64,000 nucleotides of DNA, from contig JAMKCH010036069.1 in the NCBI GenBank assembly GCA_023653785.1, positions 62,001 to 126,000 on the forward strand, read 5' to 3'. Source of the stretch: Ophioderma brevispina (lineage: Eukaryota; Echinodermata; Ophiuroidea; Amphilepidida; Ophiodermatidae). This document shows, in pieces, positions 1-12,063 of the stretch. Position numbers and translations under genes: made by a program. Below the pieces are notes generated by a model. It was not told the origin of the DNA, did not search any database, and was given only the letters and a program-made list of their open reading frames with translations. The stretch's first letter is position 1. Each line of letters starts with the position of its first letter.

Positions 1-59
1 CCTAGTTCTTGTCCTAAATTGGCAAGTAATTTCAGAATTTTGCAATTTGACACCATAAT

Positions 60-1340
60 CATTTTCTGTTTTACAGTGCTGGTTTGATCAAGTTCTGACT
101 CTGTGATGTCATTATTTTGTACACTCATCACTATCTCTAGATGACATTACACAACACGCAGGCTTTAATGGTCATCATCCTTTTCCGTATCTAATACTCT
201 TTGAGCATATTTATGTGACATAATTGTCCAGCTTTTGTACGCAATACCTGGTGGTTTTAAATCACATAGTCAAGGTCTCCCACGTTGGTTCTCCATCTCA
301 TATGGTCCAGAAGATTTTTTGGCTTGCAAGATGCCCTTGGTATGGTAAAAAGTGCCACACACTTTATTCACTGGCTTGAATCCCTGTTCCCGTCATCTTT
401 GGTCAACATGTTTTCATTTTTTTTTTTTTCCTGACTCTGTTTGCGATTTTTGTTTGGCCATTTCAGTGGCTCTTTGGAGCCTGTTCCTGAATTGGGGAAG
501 ACACATAGTCTAACAATTTCACATCAGTATTTTCACAACACACCACTTTCTTTCTTGTCATAGTTTCAATGGGTCCCACACTATTACTTTGTGACCAAAC
601 ACCACTCAAATGGACTAAATCCTAATGACTTCTTGGTACAGCCTCCCTGTAGCAATAACAGAGATGAACTCCCTCAAGCCCAATCCCTGCTCAAATTCCA
701 AAACAATAAGTTTTGATCAATTGTTTTTTCAATGTTTGGTTGTACCTTCTAGGGCCCCCTGGATTCTGGGTGGTATGCGGAAGAACTGTACTCTGGGAAA
801 TTCCCAACTGGTCAATGACTTGTTGAAACAAACCTGACATGAAATTTGATCCTTGATCAGCTGATTGATTTGAAGGCTTTACTAGGGTGAAAAACTTTGT
901 AGAGCTTTCACTATAACTCCGTGCCCTAATATGCTCAGGGTAAGCCCTCAGAATCTTGTGGACAGCACACATGATGCAGGTAATAACGATTTCCTCCCCT
1001 GACTTGGTCTTTGGAAGTGGTCCTAAACAATCTATTAACCGACCCGACTAAAATGGCTCATCAATTGCTGTTATTTGTTGCAAGGGAGCAGTAGGAGTTT
1101 TCTGATTAGGCTTGCCACCATTTGACATGTGTGAACAATCTTACAATACTCAGACTCATCTTTTCTGAGTGTAGGCCCCAAAAATGACTCCTAAATTCTG
1201 TCATGTGTTTTTCCTCACACCTAAGTGTCCTGCCATGGAAAATCATGTCTATGCCTATCACATTCCCTATGGAATACCTTTGCACTAACAATTTGATGCA
1301 CGACCTCATTCCTCATCTACAAGTGCATCGGGTGGGGCCG
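60..1340 (-). pseudogene. Integrase pseudogene, copy A
   Basis: DDE-type integrase remnant that would insert retroelement cDNA into the host genome. From the N-terminal side: an HHCC zinc-finger remnant at about 1260-1100 (SHFWGLHSEKM, aligned with SHFWWPTLRKD in copy B); the catalytic core at about 970-700, containing DQGSNFMSGLFQQV with the second catalytic Asp; and the C-terminal GPY/F-type segment at about 600-230. Runs of extra A and single-base indels break the frame repeatedly. The sequence continues past it toward position 1 exactly as copy B continues toward RT. Confidence 0.75.
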
Positions 1341-1759
1341 ACATTTTATCATGAAGGACCCATTTTGCTGTAGAAACATACAGGAAGTTGCTCCATCTTC
1401 CTGTTGCGACATGCCCTCTCACCTAATTTTCTAAGTGCTGGTCGTTGTGCTGCTCATTACCAGCTTGTCATGGCTTTAAGGGTCTCCTTAACAGTCCTAA
1501 CGCTAATTCTATCATGCTCAGCCGCTGGATTTTCATTGTTTGACCAGCTTGTCCACGTGTTTGTCTCAAGCGGCCGGAATTTTCCACTACTTGGAATTTA
1601 GTCTCCCCCTAAGAGGGAAGATGACCTCAGTTCTCTCCTCTAATTTTGAAGAAAGTATCCTCTAAATTTGGGATCAATCATCCCTCAACAGCTCTTCGAT
1701 ATGTTGTGAATAATTTTGACTCATCACCTCTCACTGTTTTCCTGTGAGGCTTTTCGGGG

Positions 1760-2062
1760 TCATTGACCCTAGTACTGCACATCTGGGAAAATGTACTATT
1801 TCCTCATCAACTTAATCCACTGTACAGGCACCTGGGAACCTTTGGATCTGAGTACTTTCCCCCCTGTCCACATCCTCCCCTAACAACATGGATCCCCTTT
1901 AACATGGAGTTCTTGTCTAACACCAATTGTGACAGTTCCAGAAACCAAGTCTGATTTCAAATTCATTTTGTGAAGAGGACACTAATACAATCCATACCTA
2001 TCCCTTAATCAATCACTCGTTCCTGGGGAACTCCTTCATATTCAAATTGGAAGTGCATCTTC
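1760..2062 (-). pseudogene. Retroelement aspartic protease region, copy A
   Basis: This is nearly collinear at the base level with 45205-45440 of copy B, whose translation contains GVSMLLGNDLAGGKYAQIP, the typical end of Ty3/gypsy aspartic proteases. In copy A the same segment has indels (the GNDLAGG stretch becomes a GEDVDRG-like sequence), so it is not functional. The catalytic D-T/S-G triad expected upstream was not located with confidence. The protease would release Gag and Pol domains from the polyprotein. Confidence 0.6.
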
Positions 2063-2489
2063 CAATATATAACTGCGCGCAGCACGTGTCCGCGCAGATC
2101 TAATGGGTTTTTTGGATCTAAACTAATCACCTGAAACAAAAGTTAAAGCATCCCTTACTTTTTTCTGTGTCAATTCCCTTTTTGGTGGGATTTCTTTTTT
2201 TTTGTTTCTGAACAGAAGAAATGCAACTTTGACCTCAAGAACTGCCACAACCTATTGTTTGACTCACGTTTGCTTTCTGTTCCTCCATTTTGGGCGGATA
2301 GCCATGTATCGCCCAACACCGTGACCTTGTATGTTCCTGGCTTTCTTCAGTGATTGCATGTGAACCTGTGATTTGGGTCCCACCCCATGGTTTTGATTAG
2401 CACCATTAATGTCTTTACTCCCCTTTTAATGGGAACCTGACTGGGAATTTCCCCTCCTGAGTGCTACCATGAACGCTTTGTTAGGTATA

Positions 2490-3690
2490 ACCCGGCTTAT
2501 TTGTTGTATTTTGTTATACCTAGTAAAATCTTGGCTAGGCCTATTAGTATGCTTAATTGTGTGTCAATGCATAATCGTGTCGCTTTACTCTGCTTCACGC
2601 AAACTGTAATTTTTGTTTTTTCATCATCCAGATGTTTTTTGGATATCTGGATGGTAGACACTGTTGAAACTCTCACTAACATCAACTGCCTAATTGACCC
2701 AAAATTTTTGGCCGATTTTCTTTTAGAGAGAATGCCGCGATCAAAACATTTGTTCCTTTACAACGGGCCAAATTCAACATGGTTCTGGTTCATCCGTTTT
2801 CTGACAAGACCTGAATTTTTGTCTATAATCCTCTGGCACCAATTCAATATGCTTTGAGCACTGCCTGCTTAACTCGGCATATCACTACAAACATCTTCAA
2901 GACAATGGCCGAATAATTTCTCGGCTTTACAATGAACCAACTGACTGTAGCAACAGGTCCAGATCCCTTGGGCATTTTCAAGCATTAGCAATTTTCTCAA
3001 GTGTAAGAAGTATTGGTCTACTACTTCCTTGTTCCTGAAATTTTTTGAAATTTTGGAGCCAGGGATGGCGAATATTTTTCGCCGCAATCAAACGAGGTCG
3101 TGGAAGAGTCTGATGAGCTAGCCTTTGTTTCGAATTTTGTCTAACCCTAGTTGAGCTTCAAGCTCCTTTTTGTTTCATCGCATTTTGCAATTTTTCTTTT
3201 TTCCAATTTTTTCCTTCTCAGTTTGGGCAATTCATCTCTTTTTGTGGGATCTCTTTGTGGCAGTTGCATTGCAATTGTTTCTTTCTCTAATTCAATTTTT
3301 CCTTTCTTTTAAAATTTGTTTTTCTATTTCCAAATTTTTCAATTCTATTTTTCTTTTTGGGAATTTCAAGCTGCTTTCAACTTGACGGCATAACCATGCC
3401 CCTGTTCCAAGAACGTCCCTTCTATCTGTTTCCAAAGATTAACTATCCCAAACTCTTCCTGACAATTTTTCAATCCAACTATTTTTTGATGACTTTAGCT
3501 TTCTCAAGCATATCTAGTGCCTCAAGTCCTAAATCCTTGGCCAGTTTCATTAACTCAGCTCAGGCGTCTCACTCATCAAAACTTCCTCCCAATTTATTTT
3601 GCCCTATGAACGCTTCTGGATCAAACCCAAATTGTGAATTGTACTCTCACAACCAATATACTAACTTTAAAACCAAACTACAATGGAGGT
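2490..3690 (-). pseudogene. gag pseudogene of copy A
   Basis: This is the structural (capsid-like) protein of the retroelement, broken by many frameshifts. Three parts can be followed in changing minus-strand frames. An N-terminal stretch (about 3640-3500) contains LAKDLGLEALDMLEKAKV. A Lys/Glu-rich coiled-coil-like stretch (about 3370-3150) follows. A capsid-like core (about 3110-2500) contains VPEDYRQKFRSC, then HVEFGPL and LRQLM-like fragments and a D-DE-K segment. This order matches gag of vertebrate and invertebrate Ty3/gypsy elements with an LVPE-YRQKFR motif. No zinc knuckle was recognised. Copy B lacks this region. The start is not defined by an intact ATG. Confidence 0.65.
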
Positions 3691-3814
3691 CACATGTAAT
3701 AACACCAAAATTTTGTTTGGCTAAATGTGGCACAATGTTTACAATATAATCACACTTTTTAGGTGTGTAAATTCTGTGAACAATAAGGCTAAGTTATCTC
3801 AATTCAATTCCCAA

Positions 3815-3827
3815 GGACGAGCCCCCA
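3815..3827 (-). promoter_or_regulatory. Primer-binding site, tRNA-Pro type
   Basis: The minus strand reads TGGGGGCTCGTCC, 4 bases inside the LTR edge. This is the start of the classic primer site complementary to the 3' end of tRNA-Pro, as used by murine gammaretroviruses. The match is seen directly for 13 bases and then diverges. Its position between LTR and gag is what a minus-strand DNA primer site requires. Confidence 0.65.
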
Positions 3828-3831
3828 ATTC

Positions 3832-4539
3832 TGTTAGAGGACGTTCGTAGACGTCTAAGGTCAAAATCCTTTCAAACACAATAAATGACCTTGGGGTCAC
3901 AAATGATCTAAATTATATATAATAAACATTTTTAAAAAATGATCTTTACTTTTACTTGATTTGGTTCAGAATTTGGTATCCAAAACAAATAATTACTAAT
4001 ATTACACAATTTAAGAGGATTATACTTAGAAAGAGTTCTTATCCTAGGTTGAAGGCGTTGCAGTTCAAAATATGATATGTTCCTACAGCGAATACTCCAA
4101 GGACAGTAAATGCATAGTTTCACTAATTTAACTCTTTTCTTTCAGGTAGTAATATTCCCAGGGAATCTTCTCATCCCTGAAGAAACTTTGTCCAGCAGTT
4201 CAAGACCACAATGTTAAATTACGTCCCTCGACACATAAATCCACAGTATATCAGTCCAATATATCACCATGATTTCTATCTGTCCACATTTGAATCCTTT
4301 TTGATTCCAAGCACTTCTGGCTTCAAAAGATGAACCGTAGAGAATTACAACAAGAAGCACCTCTGCTCACATCTGGAATGATATATCCCGGCACTAGGTA
4401 CTTTACAATATGTCTTCCTCCTTAATGCAGAGTAAAAACTAGCTATCTTCTAGCTAGCTACTTTTTAGTATGGATGCGGGAGAGAAGTCCTTCCAGTGAT
4501 AGGATTTAACTACTCACAGATAGATTTCCCTTTCTAACA
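3832..4539 (-). repeat. Probable 5' LTR of copy A
   Basis: On the plus strand this segment starts TGTTAGA and ends TCTAACA, a perfect 7-base terminal inversion of the TG...CA type expected of LTRs. The inner edge lies 4 bases from a recognisable primer-binding site. The resulting length, 708 bp, is ordinary for a Ty3/gypsy LTR. The inner edge is well supported. The outer edge at 4539 rests only on the matching termini, because the partner LTR is outside the window and copy B shows no LTR. Confidence 0.55.
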
Positions 4540-7500
4540 ATAATCATTACATCATTCTCATGCATTAACATAACCATAACCTACCTAGCTGACCATTGAA
4601 TTCATCCCCGAATTACATCACTTCATATATAGATAACTTTGTTTGGGAATTCCCTAGGTTCTGCGCAATGTTTTGGATCTCAAAACATAAACAAGTTTCT
4701 AAGTTGAGCATCCTTGGGGAAATCCCCACTTCCCTATTGTGCAATCTTAACAGGTGCAGCTTGGCAAAACAACTAGGGGTATCCCTCCCCTTTCCCTTTT
4801 CCGCTTTAGAGTAAACAAAGGCTTTTTTCCCGTGAGAAAGTCTTTTTATCAATAAATTGAGAAAATACTATTTTTAAAAGTTTAAATTCAGGAATGGAGG
4901 CCATTACAAATCAATGAGAAAAGGTTTTACACAGCTTGTTGTAAAAGTTAACATATTCCTGTGTTCCACGAACATCATTTTTTGTACAAGTTACATAATA
5001 GTGTTATGTGAAAATTTTACTTGTTATGGTATGTAAATATTACTAACTAATGTGTAACAAATTTTTACACATAATAATAACCAACAAATTAAATGTAAAC
5101 AATTAATACACTAATGTGTTGGTAATCATTTACATATCCTGGTTTAATGTAACGTGTTACACATTTTGTAAAAAAAACCACAGTACTGTGCATAATTTTA
5201 AACCTTTCTTGTGGTCATTTGATAATATATAATGTCATGTTAAAAAACATACCAATTATGTTCAGTTTTTTAATACAAAATTAGTAAAATTTTACTATTA
5301 AAAGAATATGAGCCTCCCCTCTGCCCTGCCCCCCCTCGGGATGAATTAGTATTCTTCTGGCCACACGTCCTCACATGGCAGTTTTTAAGTTATATATTAT
5401 TTTTTCCGCTGAGGGCGTGTCAAATTCATAAGGTGTGGCACAATCAAAATTCTTTCCCTTACGTATTGACTCACACCCCTGTAGTATCAGGCAATGATTG
5501 ACTACATCCAAATTCTCAAGTCTTCTCCAAGCCCCGCCCGTGGAGAATTGTGGAGAGCGCTTCGCTTCGCCTGCAACGCCAATGGGATCGCTTTACATTT
5601 ATTTACACAATAAACATGTAAACATGTACATCACAACATACGTAAAGCCACACACCGCGTATTTTTTTTGTTACATAACAAACACTGACAAGTAACACTA
5701 TAAATTGTCAAGATTACAACAGTTAGTATTGATAGTGTAATCAATTTTTGCAAATATATTGCGTAAAATATCACCACTTTGGTAAACAGGCAATTTAACA
5801 TTAGAAATATTTATTTACAATTTTTTACAAAATGTTATGTTAAATATTTTTACAACAAACTGTGTTATTTTACGGAATAAAAGTTAACAATACTAATTTT
5901 TTTTTTTACAATATTGTTTCTCTGTGTAGGGTAGCAAATCAACACAAACTCCGTGTTTATGATTACACAATCGTCTAAAATACTTGCTTAGTGTGTTTGA
6001 AAAAAATAAAAAATTTGTTATTTTCTTTATTTGATTGCAAATATTTACTCAGTTATTGTGTATTATAACTTATCAACGTATCCTTCATTTTGGCTCATAT
6101 ACTCTTCAGGGTTTCAAGTCACAGTGCTGGTAAGGCAAAGCGTACAATTCCACATCGCCTTATTTTTGACAAGAATGTCCATTTTCAATTTAATGAGCAT
6201 CGTGGTTATTTTTCTTGATGACATTGTACAACGGGTACATATAACGCAGGAAATTCAAAACTGTTTTTTTTTCTTCTGAAGATAATTGTGTCTATTTTTT
6301 GATAAGGATGTGATTGTCCATAATCTCATCTTGTGTTATGGTGCATTTTATATTTTTGGATCAAGTTATGTCAAGTTTTGTAAAGCTCTTCTCTGAATCG
6401 GGTGAATTGGTCCGATTCAATGACCTTATACAACGGTCAGTTATGTCCAATGTAGGTATACGGAAGACAAATAAACCGAACAAAACCTTGTTTAACAAAC
6501 AACTGATCAATATTAGGTGTCATGTTTAAATTTAATAACTTGGACTCTCGTTTGTTCAAAGCATCATGGAGGTCATTTCTGATATCATATCAATAAACAA
6601 GACTTGCATTGGAATCAAATTTGGTTCATGGATATTGCATCTTCCAATTATACAGACATTTTTAAAATGTGGATCAAAGTCCCGTTCAATACTTACCATG
6701 GCAAAATCTTGATCACAATAATTCCAGGTCCCAGTGTTTTAAACGTACGCTTCCACTCTATAGATCTTAGGACGTTACAATTCCGAACAATTTACACTGC
6801 TTTAATCATAATGAAATAAATTATTGGAAGACCATCCTGCCATAGCTTTCCTCTTTCTGAAACTTTCACCTCTACAATTTCAAACCTTTTCATCAGGATG
6901 TCTGCGTCTGCGGTTTTCACGACAAATCGACAGCGTTGAATTTAACTTCTTCAATGACTGTCTCTGGACATGGAGTGTCGAAATGATAGAAAAATGGGAT
7001 AAACGCATAGTTGAAGAGTAGGAAGTACTTTTATTGGACTCTACCTGGCAACTTAGAATTAGATATTTAGGCTTAAAGCTATGTTCTATGTCAACAACCC
7101 AAATTGTCAAAATGATAAAATCACAAAAAATGACGTTGCTTTTACTCTGCCAGCCAAAGTGTTGGCCCCACCGTTGCAGAGACGTTTGTGATTGCCTTTT
7201 TGAAAGCCAAAACATTCTACCCTGGTATATCTTTTGGTCCTGTCAATTCCATGAAAAAAAATCCAGGAAAACCGCGCAATCATAAATCAATGATGGTTCA
7301 ATGTTAGATTATTGTGTTAAATGTGGGTGGGGTGGAACTTGGGGTGTGCGTGTCTGTTGATGAGTGTGAGGGGGTAACATCGTATCAAGTCTGGTTTGCG
7401 TAGGGACGTGCCTCTCTGAGAGTCTGGAAGTATGACCCCATATCTTTAATACCATTTTTTTTTTGCCGAAAAAGGGACACATACCATAGGTAATACAAAA

Positions 7501-8580
7501 TGTAATTTTGGGGCCAAATTTAACCAAAAAAATTGCTATCTTTTTCCTCCTCAAAATTTCGACCTTTGAGCAAATTTGGGATTAGAAATTGGACCTTTCC
7601 GGGACAGAATTAGACGACCAATTGCACGTATTTCATGGTTTGTCAATCAACAGTGATTGGTTTTGACAAAATGTTGACTTAAAAGGGATTTAATTGGTAT
7701 GAATTCTATCGGCCACATAACTGAAATATCCCTAAATACGACGTACCAGATGTTTTCATGGTCCATTGTATCCTTGCGAAGAAACCCATTTTTCATGCTT
7801 AACTTCGAAGCATAGACGATTTAAACGAAAGCCTCCATGTTTATTATTACGCTATATCGTTTTGCCACAAGCCATGTTTAGCTCTTTCACCCCAATTGAA
7901 GATGAATCGGTGGTAGTTCAAGTTCTGGGCCTTATGAAAGACTATCGCGTTTTTCTTTTTACAATTGAAATTAAAAACACAGCTTTAATTTAATTTTTTA
8001 CTTTAAAATATAGATATTTAATCAAAATGGCATACATTTGAGCCTAATTTTTATATAAATGACCTGGGATGCTTGAGAAATATAGTTTTTTTTATATTAA
8101 AAATAAAAGAAGAAACTCTTCATCATACAAAGAAGCGCTATCAGTACATTAAAAAGTACGTAGTGCCCCTGAACAGCGCATTGTGGGTTTTTCGCACACG
8201 ATCCTATAGATGAGTTGACATGTGACTCACGCCCAGGGCACGACCAAAGCACTGCCGCATATGCATGAGCAATCTGCAGGTTTGTGCTTTTAGTTTAACA
8301 TTCGGGCTCTCAGGCGTGATAAGGCTAATGAATACTGTATAAGCTGTATGGCATATGATCAACCAGGGAAATCAAAATGGATAAAAGTTACCACAATATT
8401 ATTTAAACTTGGTCAACCCTTTCTATAGTATCATTATTACAGTGCATAGAAACTTTTGAAATTTATTGAGAATCTGACATGTACCAAAGACCAAACTTGG
8501 TTTTCTTGGCATTCAAATTGAGTTTGTTATCATCAACCATTTATAATTTATTATTTGTACGCAGTTCAAATTCAGAGTGT
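4540..8580. other. AT-rich stretch without recognisable genes
   Basis: I see no coding region here. The part 4860-5300 is a monotonous A/T-rich stretch full of GTAAC/GTTAC-like words. Around 6100-6560 there are loosely repeated phrases (CATTGTACAACGG and CTTATACAACGG), suggesting an old tandem duplication. Around 7310-7480 there is a G/T-rich segment followed by a sequence resembling a common interspersed repeat. Short ORFs have no family signature. Confidence 0.5.
5335..5470 (+). repeat. Dispersed repeat, partner at 36465-36585
   Basis: Both segments start GATGAATT-AGTATTCT, then have a GCCAC-CAC word, and end near GTGGCACAAT-AAAATT followed by a CCCT-rich word. The two ends are weakly inverted relative to each other, as in a decayed MITE. 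No target duplication could be assigned. Confidence 0.4.
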
Positions 8581-9327
8581 TTGGGTTGGCCCCCCCGCCC
8601 CCCCCCCCCTGAAGTACCCAAGAATTGTTTATCATCGGCCCCATACATAGTACAATTTCATTTTAACACAGTTTGAAAGATTAGTGACAAAAAGAAGAAA
8701 TAGAAGCGGACCAAAGTATAGAGGCCTTGTGGAAATTCCAATGTTGATATTGTTGAAGCATAAAGGGTCAGAATTAATGTTGACCTGCCTAATCCTGTCA
8801 CTGATATAATCGAAACCAATTGAGTGCAGAACCAGTAATACCATTTTGTGAAAGTTTATCAATTGAGAATAGATTGTTTACACAGTCAAAAGCCTTTCTT
8901 AGGTCAAGGAAAATTCTCCTGTTGGACGACCTTCATCCATATTTCAAAATAAAATTTGTACACCAAGCAAAGAGTGGCTGTGGAATGATTGGCACGGAAC
9001 CCTGATTGGTTATCAGAAAGAAGTTCCATTGGAAACAAGGTACGAATACAATGGATTATGAACCAGTCTTTCGTGATTTAGAAATAGTGGCAGACCGGAA
9101 ATAGGTCGATATTTTCCCCACCTCTGACTTGTCACCAGTCTTAAATATAGGGGTAACTTTGGCTTTTTTCGGCATTCTGCCGGAAAACTGATGTATCAAG
9201 AGAAATGTTAAAATAAAAGCAAGAGAATTACTATAATAAGGATTGCAGAGCCAGTCTTAAAAGTTTTACGCTGAAACCATCAAATCCTGGGGATTTAGTA
9301 TTAGACATATCACATATTTCTACAAAG
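8580..9327 (-). pseudogene. CR1/jockey-type LINE reverse transcriptase fragment
   Basis: Minus-strand RT remnant of a non-LTR retrotransposon, readable across three frames. From the N-terminal side: fragments of the VTPIFKTGDKSEVGKYRPIS region (about 9170-9090); LPLFL-ERLVHN (about 9080); the motif A region FLDLRKAFDCVNN-LFSIDKLS (about 8920-8850), which contains the first catalytic Asp; then PLYFGPLLFLLFVTNLSNCVK (about 8730-8655), which corresponds to the Q-G-S-LGPLLF motif. The YADD region is degenerate. The fragment stops abruptly at 9327, where the foldback-like repeat begins, so it was probably cut by that insertion. No endonuclease domain remains. Confidence 0.8.
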
Positions 9328-9825
9328 GTTCCATGAACCTTAGTTTGTTCAAGAGGCCAATTCATTCCCCCACCCTATTTACAGTCATGCAGCAAACAGC
9401 TGTTTTGGCCCATATTTTTCACTTACAATGCTCAATATTTAGAAAAATGAAAATGGGTAAATTCGCAAGATGGCCCCCTTACTCCTTCTTTGCCCCGGTT
9501 GAATATTTTAACAGTTGAAATAAGCAAATCTGTCATTGCTATAGAAGTGGCATGTACTTGGCTTTGATATCATAGGACAATTTCGCAGAACCCTTCTTGT
9601 TTACAAATAATGACTCACAATAGAAAGTCCAAAGGGTGCAATCTTCCCGATGACGTAAATAAAACGTTCAGCTAAGATGGCCCCCATGGAATTGACTTGA
9701 AGCCCATCCTAAATGACCTTGTTCAAAAGGGTTATGTATTGACTTTTTCTAACATTGATACCAATAAAGTACCAACATACCCTCATATTGGCTTCTATGA
9801 CGTCCTACATCATACCTAAATACGC

Positions 9826-10365
9826 TATTAAAACAGCCAGACGCGCGCGTGCGAAGGCGTATTTACTTTATAACACCCTGCGTCCTCTAAAACAGCAGAC
9901 GCGCGCTGTGCGTATGCGTTTTAAACCCCCTGCTTCCTCTGAAAAGAAAACAGCCAGACGCGCGCGTGCGTATGCGTATTTACTTTAGAACACCCGGCGT
10001 CCTCTCAACAGCCGACTCGCGCGTGATTATGCGTATTTAGAACACCCCTGCGTCCTCTAAAACAGCCAGACGCGCGGCGTGCGTATGCGTATTTACTTTA
10101 GAACACCCCGCGTCCTCTAAAACAGCCAGACTCGCGCGTGCAAGCATGCGTATTTTTTTAGAACACCCCTGCGTCCCCTAAAAAAGCCAGACGCGCGCGT
10201 GCGTATGCTATTTACTTTAGAACACCCGGCGTCCTCTAAAACAGCCATACGCGCGCGTGCGTATGCGTATTTACTTAGAACACCCCTGCGTCCTATAAAA
10301 CCCAGACGCGCGCGTGCGTATCGTATTTACTTTAGAACACCCCTGCGTCCTCTAAAACAGACAGA
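9826..10365 (+). repeat. 60-bp minisatellite array A (about 9 copies)
   Basis: The monomer of about 60 bp contains CAGCCAGACGCGCGCGTGCG, then TATGCGTATTTACTTTAGAA, then CACCCCTGCGTCCTCTAAAA. Copies differ by many single-base indels. The repeats are contiguous without unique spacers. Because 60 is divisible by 3, the array gives spurious Arg/Ala/Pro-rich reading frames with a 20-residue period. Confidence 0.9.
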
Positions 10366-10480
10366 GGTATGAAACTCATGCTATGTTAACTCGGTCATAA
10401 AATTAACTCGGCTCGGAAAACTCAACAAAAAAGTCGTACCACAAAGTGTGGCCACAAAAGTCGACCCCAATGTCCCATCC

Positions 10481-11127
10481 TCGGCGGGGTGACCCAGCCA
10501 GAATTGAGATCGATTCTCGCAAAGATTCTCCGTAATTGAAATGCGGGGAATTCATGTTGATTTCGTAAACTTACACAGTAGCGAATTTAGATGATTCCCG
10601 CAAAAATTTCATTGGGAGAATCAAAAATGATTCTCGCATTCCTCTGCAACGAAATTCTACCCCTGCCTAGCCTACATGGATAGGCATAGCCTTACACTCC
10701 ACATTGATTCAAAACTCAATTTAAGCAGGGAAATAGGCTCGCCAAATTTCAAATCGATGAGCCCCTTCACGACATCACGGCAAAATCACAAATTCGGCAA
10801 TTAATATATACTGTACTGAATTCTCAATAGGCCACCCTACTAGCCCTAGCTAGGTCTACACGCCAAATTTGATTTTGAGGAAAACTACAATTATTCATTC
10901 ATGGAAATTCACCAAAAATTACCAATAAATGAATTCTTAAATAATATAGGTCTATGCCTGACTCCAATTGATTTATTTAAAATCAAATAAAGCAGGGGGG
11001 GAATAATTTATGTAAGCCTATTCAGTCACGAAGTAAAAATGAGAAATAAGTCGTCATTGAAATTGTAGTATAATAATAGGAACCTACGGATGATTAGGAT
11101 ATCTGGGCCTATGGACAGGCCGGCGTG
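10481..11127. other. Central spacer of the foldback-like element
   Basis: Unique AT-rich sequence between the inverted arms, with no coding signature on either strand. The word GATTCTCGC or GATTCCCGC recurs several times in 10510-10650. Nothing similar follows the second partial copy at 14301. Confidence 0.5.
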
Positions 11128-11262
11128 GGATGGGACAATTTGTTGTACGACTTTTTGTGGCACGACTTTTTTGGTACGACTTTTTGTGGTACGACTTTTG
11201 TTGAGTTTTCCGAGCCGAGTTAACTGTTATGACCGAGTTAACAATGGCATGAGTTCATACCT

Positions 11263-11985
11263 CTGGCTGTTTTAGAGGACGCAGGGGTTGTTCTAAAGTA
11301 AATCCGCATACGCACGCGCTGCGTCCTGGCTGTTTTAGAGGACGCAGGTGAGTTCTAAAGTAAATAAGCATTCGCACGCGCGCGTCTGACTGTTTTAGAG
11401 GACGCAGCGGGTGTTGTAAAGTAAATACGCATACACACGCACGCGTCTGGCTGTTTTGAGGACGCCAGGGTGTTGTTCTTAAAGGAAATACGAATACGCC
11501 CGCGCGTTCTGCATGTTTAGAGACGCAGGGGTTGTTCTAAATAATTAAGAAATACGCACACGCGCGTCTGGCTGTTTTAGGAGACGCAGGGGTTGTTCGA
11601 AGTTATTTAAATTACGCATACACACGCACGAGTCTGGCTGTTTTAGAGGACGCAGGGGGGCTTTCTCAAGTAAATACGATACGCTACGCGCGCCGCGTCT
11701 GGCTGTTTTAGGAGACGCGTGGGGTTCTAAAGTAAATTCGCATACGCACGCGCGCGTTTGGCTGTTTAGCGGACGCAGGTGTCTAAAGAAAATACGCATA
11801 CGAACGCGCGCGTCTGGCTGTTTTAGAGGACGCAGGGGTGTTCTTCAGTAAAATCAAGCATTACGCCACGCGCGCTCGTCTGGCTGTTTTAGAGGACGCA
11901 GGCGTGTTCTAAATAAATACGCATACGCTCGCGCGAGTCTGGCTGTTTTAGAGGACGCAAGGGTTGTTCTAAAGTAAATACGCAC
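11263..11985 (-). repeat. 60-bp minisatellite array B, inverted (about 12 copies)
   Basis: Same monomer as array A on the opposite strand, seen here as CTGGCTGTTTTAGAGGACGC followed by a GTTCTAAAGTAAATACGCAT-like stretch. The array ends abruptly near 11985 within a monomer. The neighbouring arm (11135-11205) also carries a small extra expansion, about four copies of a 16-17 base word containing TACGACTTTTTTG. Confidence 0.9.
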
Positions 11986-12063
11986 GGGAAAGCACGGTAA
12001 GACGAGGGTAAACGGTTGGCATGGAAAATGTAAATAGAAAAACTGCAGCAAGAAACATGAAAT

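Larger units (their letters stand above)
1..4539 (-). mobile_element. Gmr1-like Ty3/gypsy retrotransposon, copy A (truncated by window edge)
   Basis: Read on the minus strand the order is LTR, primer-binding site, gag, protease, integrase. The window ends inside the sequence that follows integrase, so RT and RNase H, if present, lie outside. The segment 1-2060 aligns by eye, reversed, with 45190-49260 once the insertions in that second copy are skipped. In copy B the integrase is followed by RT, so this family has the unusual integrase-before-RT order. All coding parts carry stops and frameshifts, so the copy is a fossil. Its uninterrupted protease-to-integrase spacer (about 1340-1760) is a useful reference showing what was inserted into copy B. 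Confidence 0.85.
9327..11985. mobile_element. Foldback-like element with minisatellite inverted arms
   Basis: The structure is a left unique part (9327-9825), a 60-bp tandem array (9826-10365), a short unique arm (10366-10480), a 647-bp centre (10481-11127), the same short arm inverted (11128-11262), and the same 60-bp array inverted (11263-11985). The short arms match closely: both carry GTTAACTCGG words, GAAAACTCAACAAAA and GTCGTACCACAAA. The left unique part has no inverted partner at the right end. Long inverted arms built from tandem repeats are the hallmark of foldback transposons (Drosophila FB, sea urchin TU). No transposase is visible in the centre, so if mobile it is non-autonomous. 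Confidence 0.6.

Noticed and set aside
3170..3749. Plus-strand Phe/Ser-rich open frames of 71 and 130 residues
   Set aside because: They are the antisense of the gag coiled-coil and N-terminal region of copy A.
5498..5695. 65-residue plus-strand frame in a slightly GC-richer patch
   Set aside because: No domain, no splice or promoter support.
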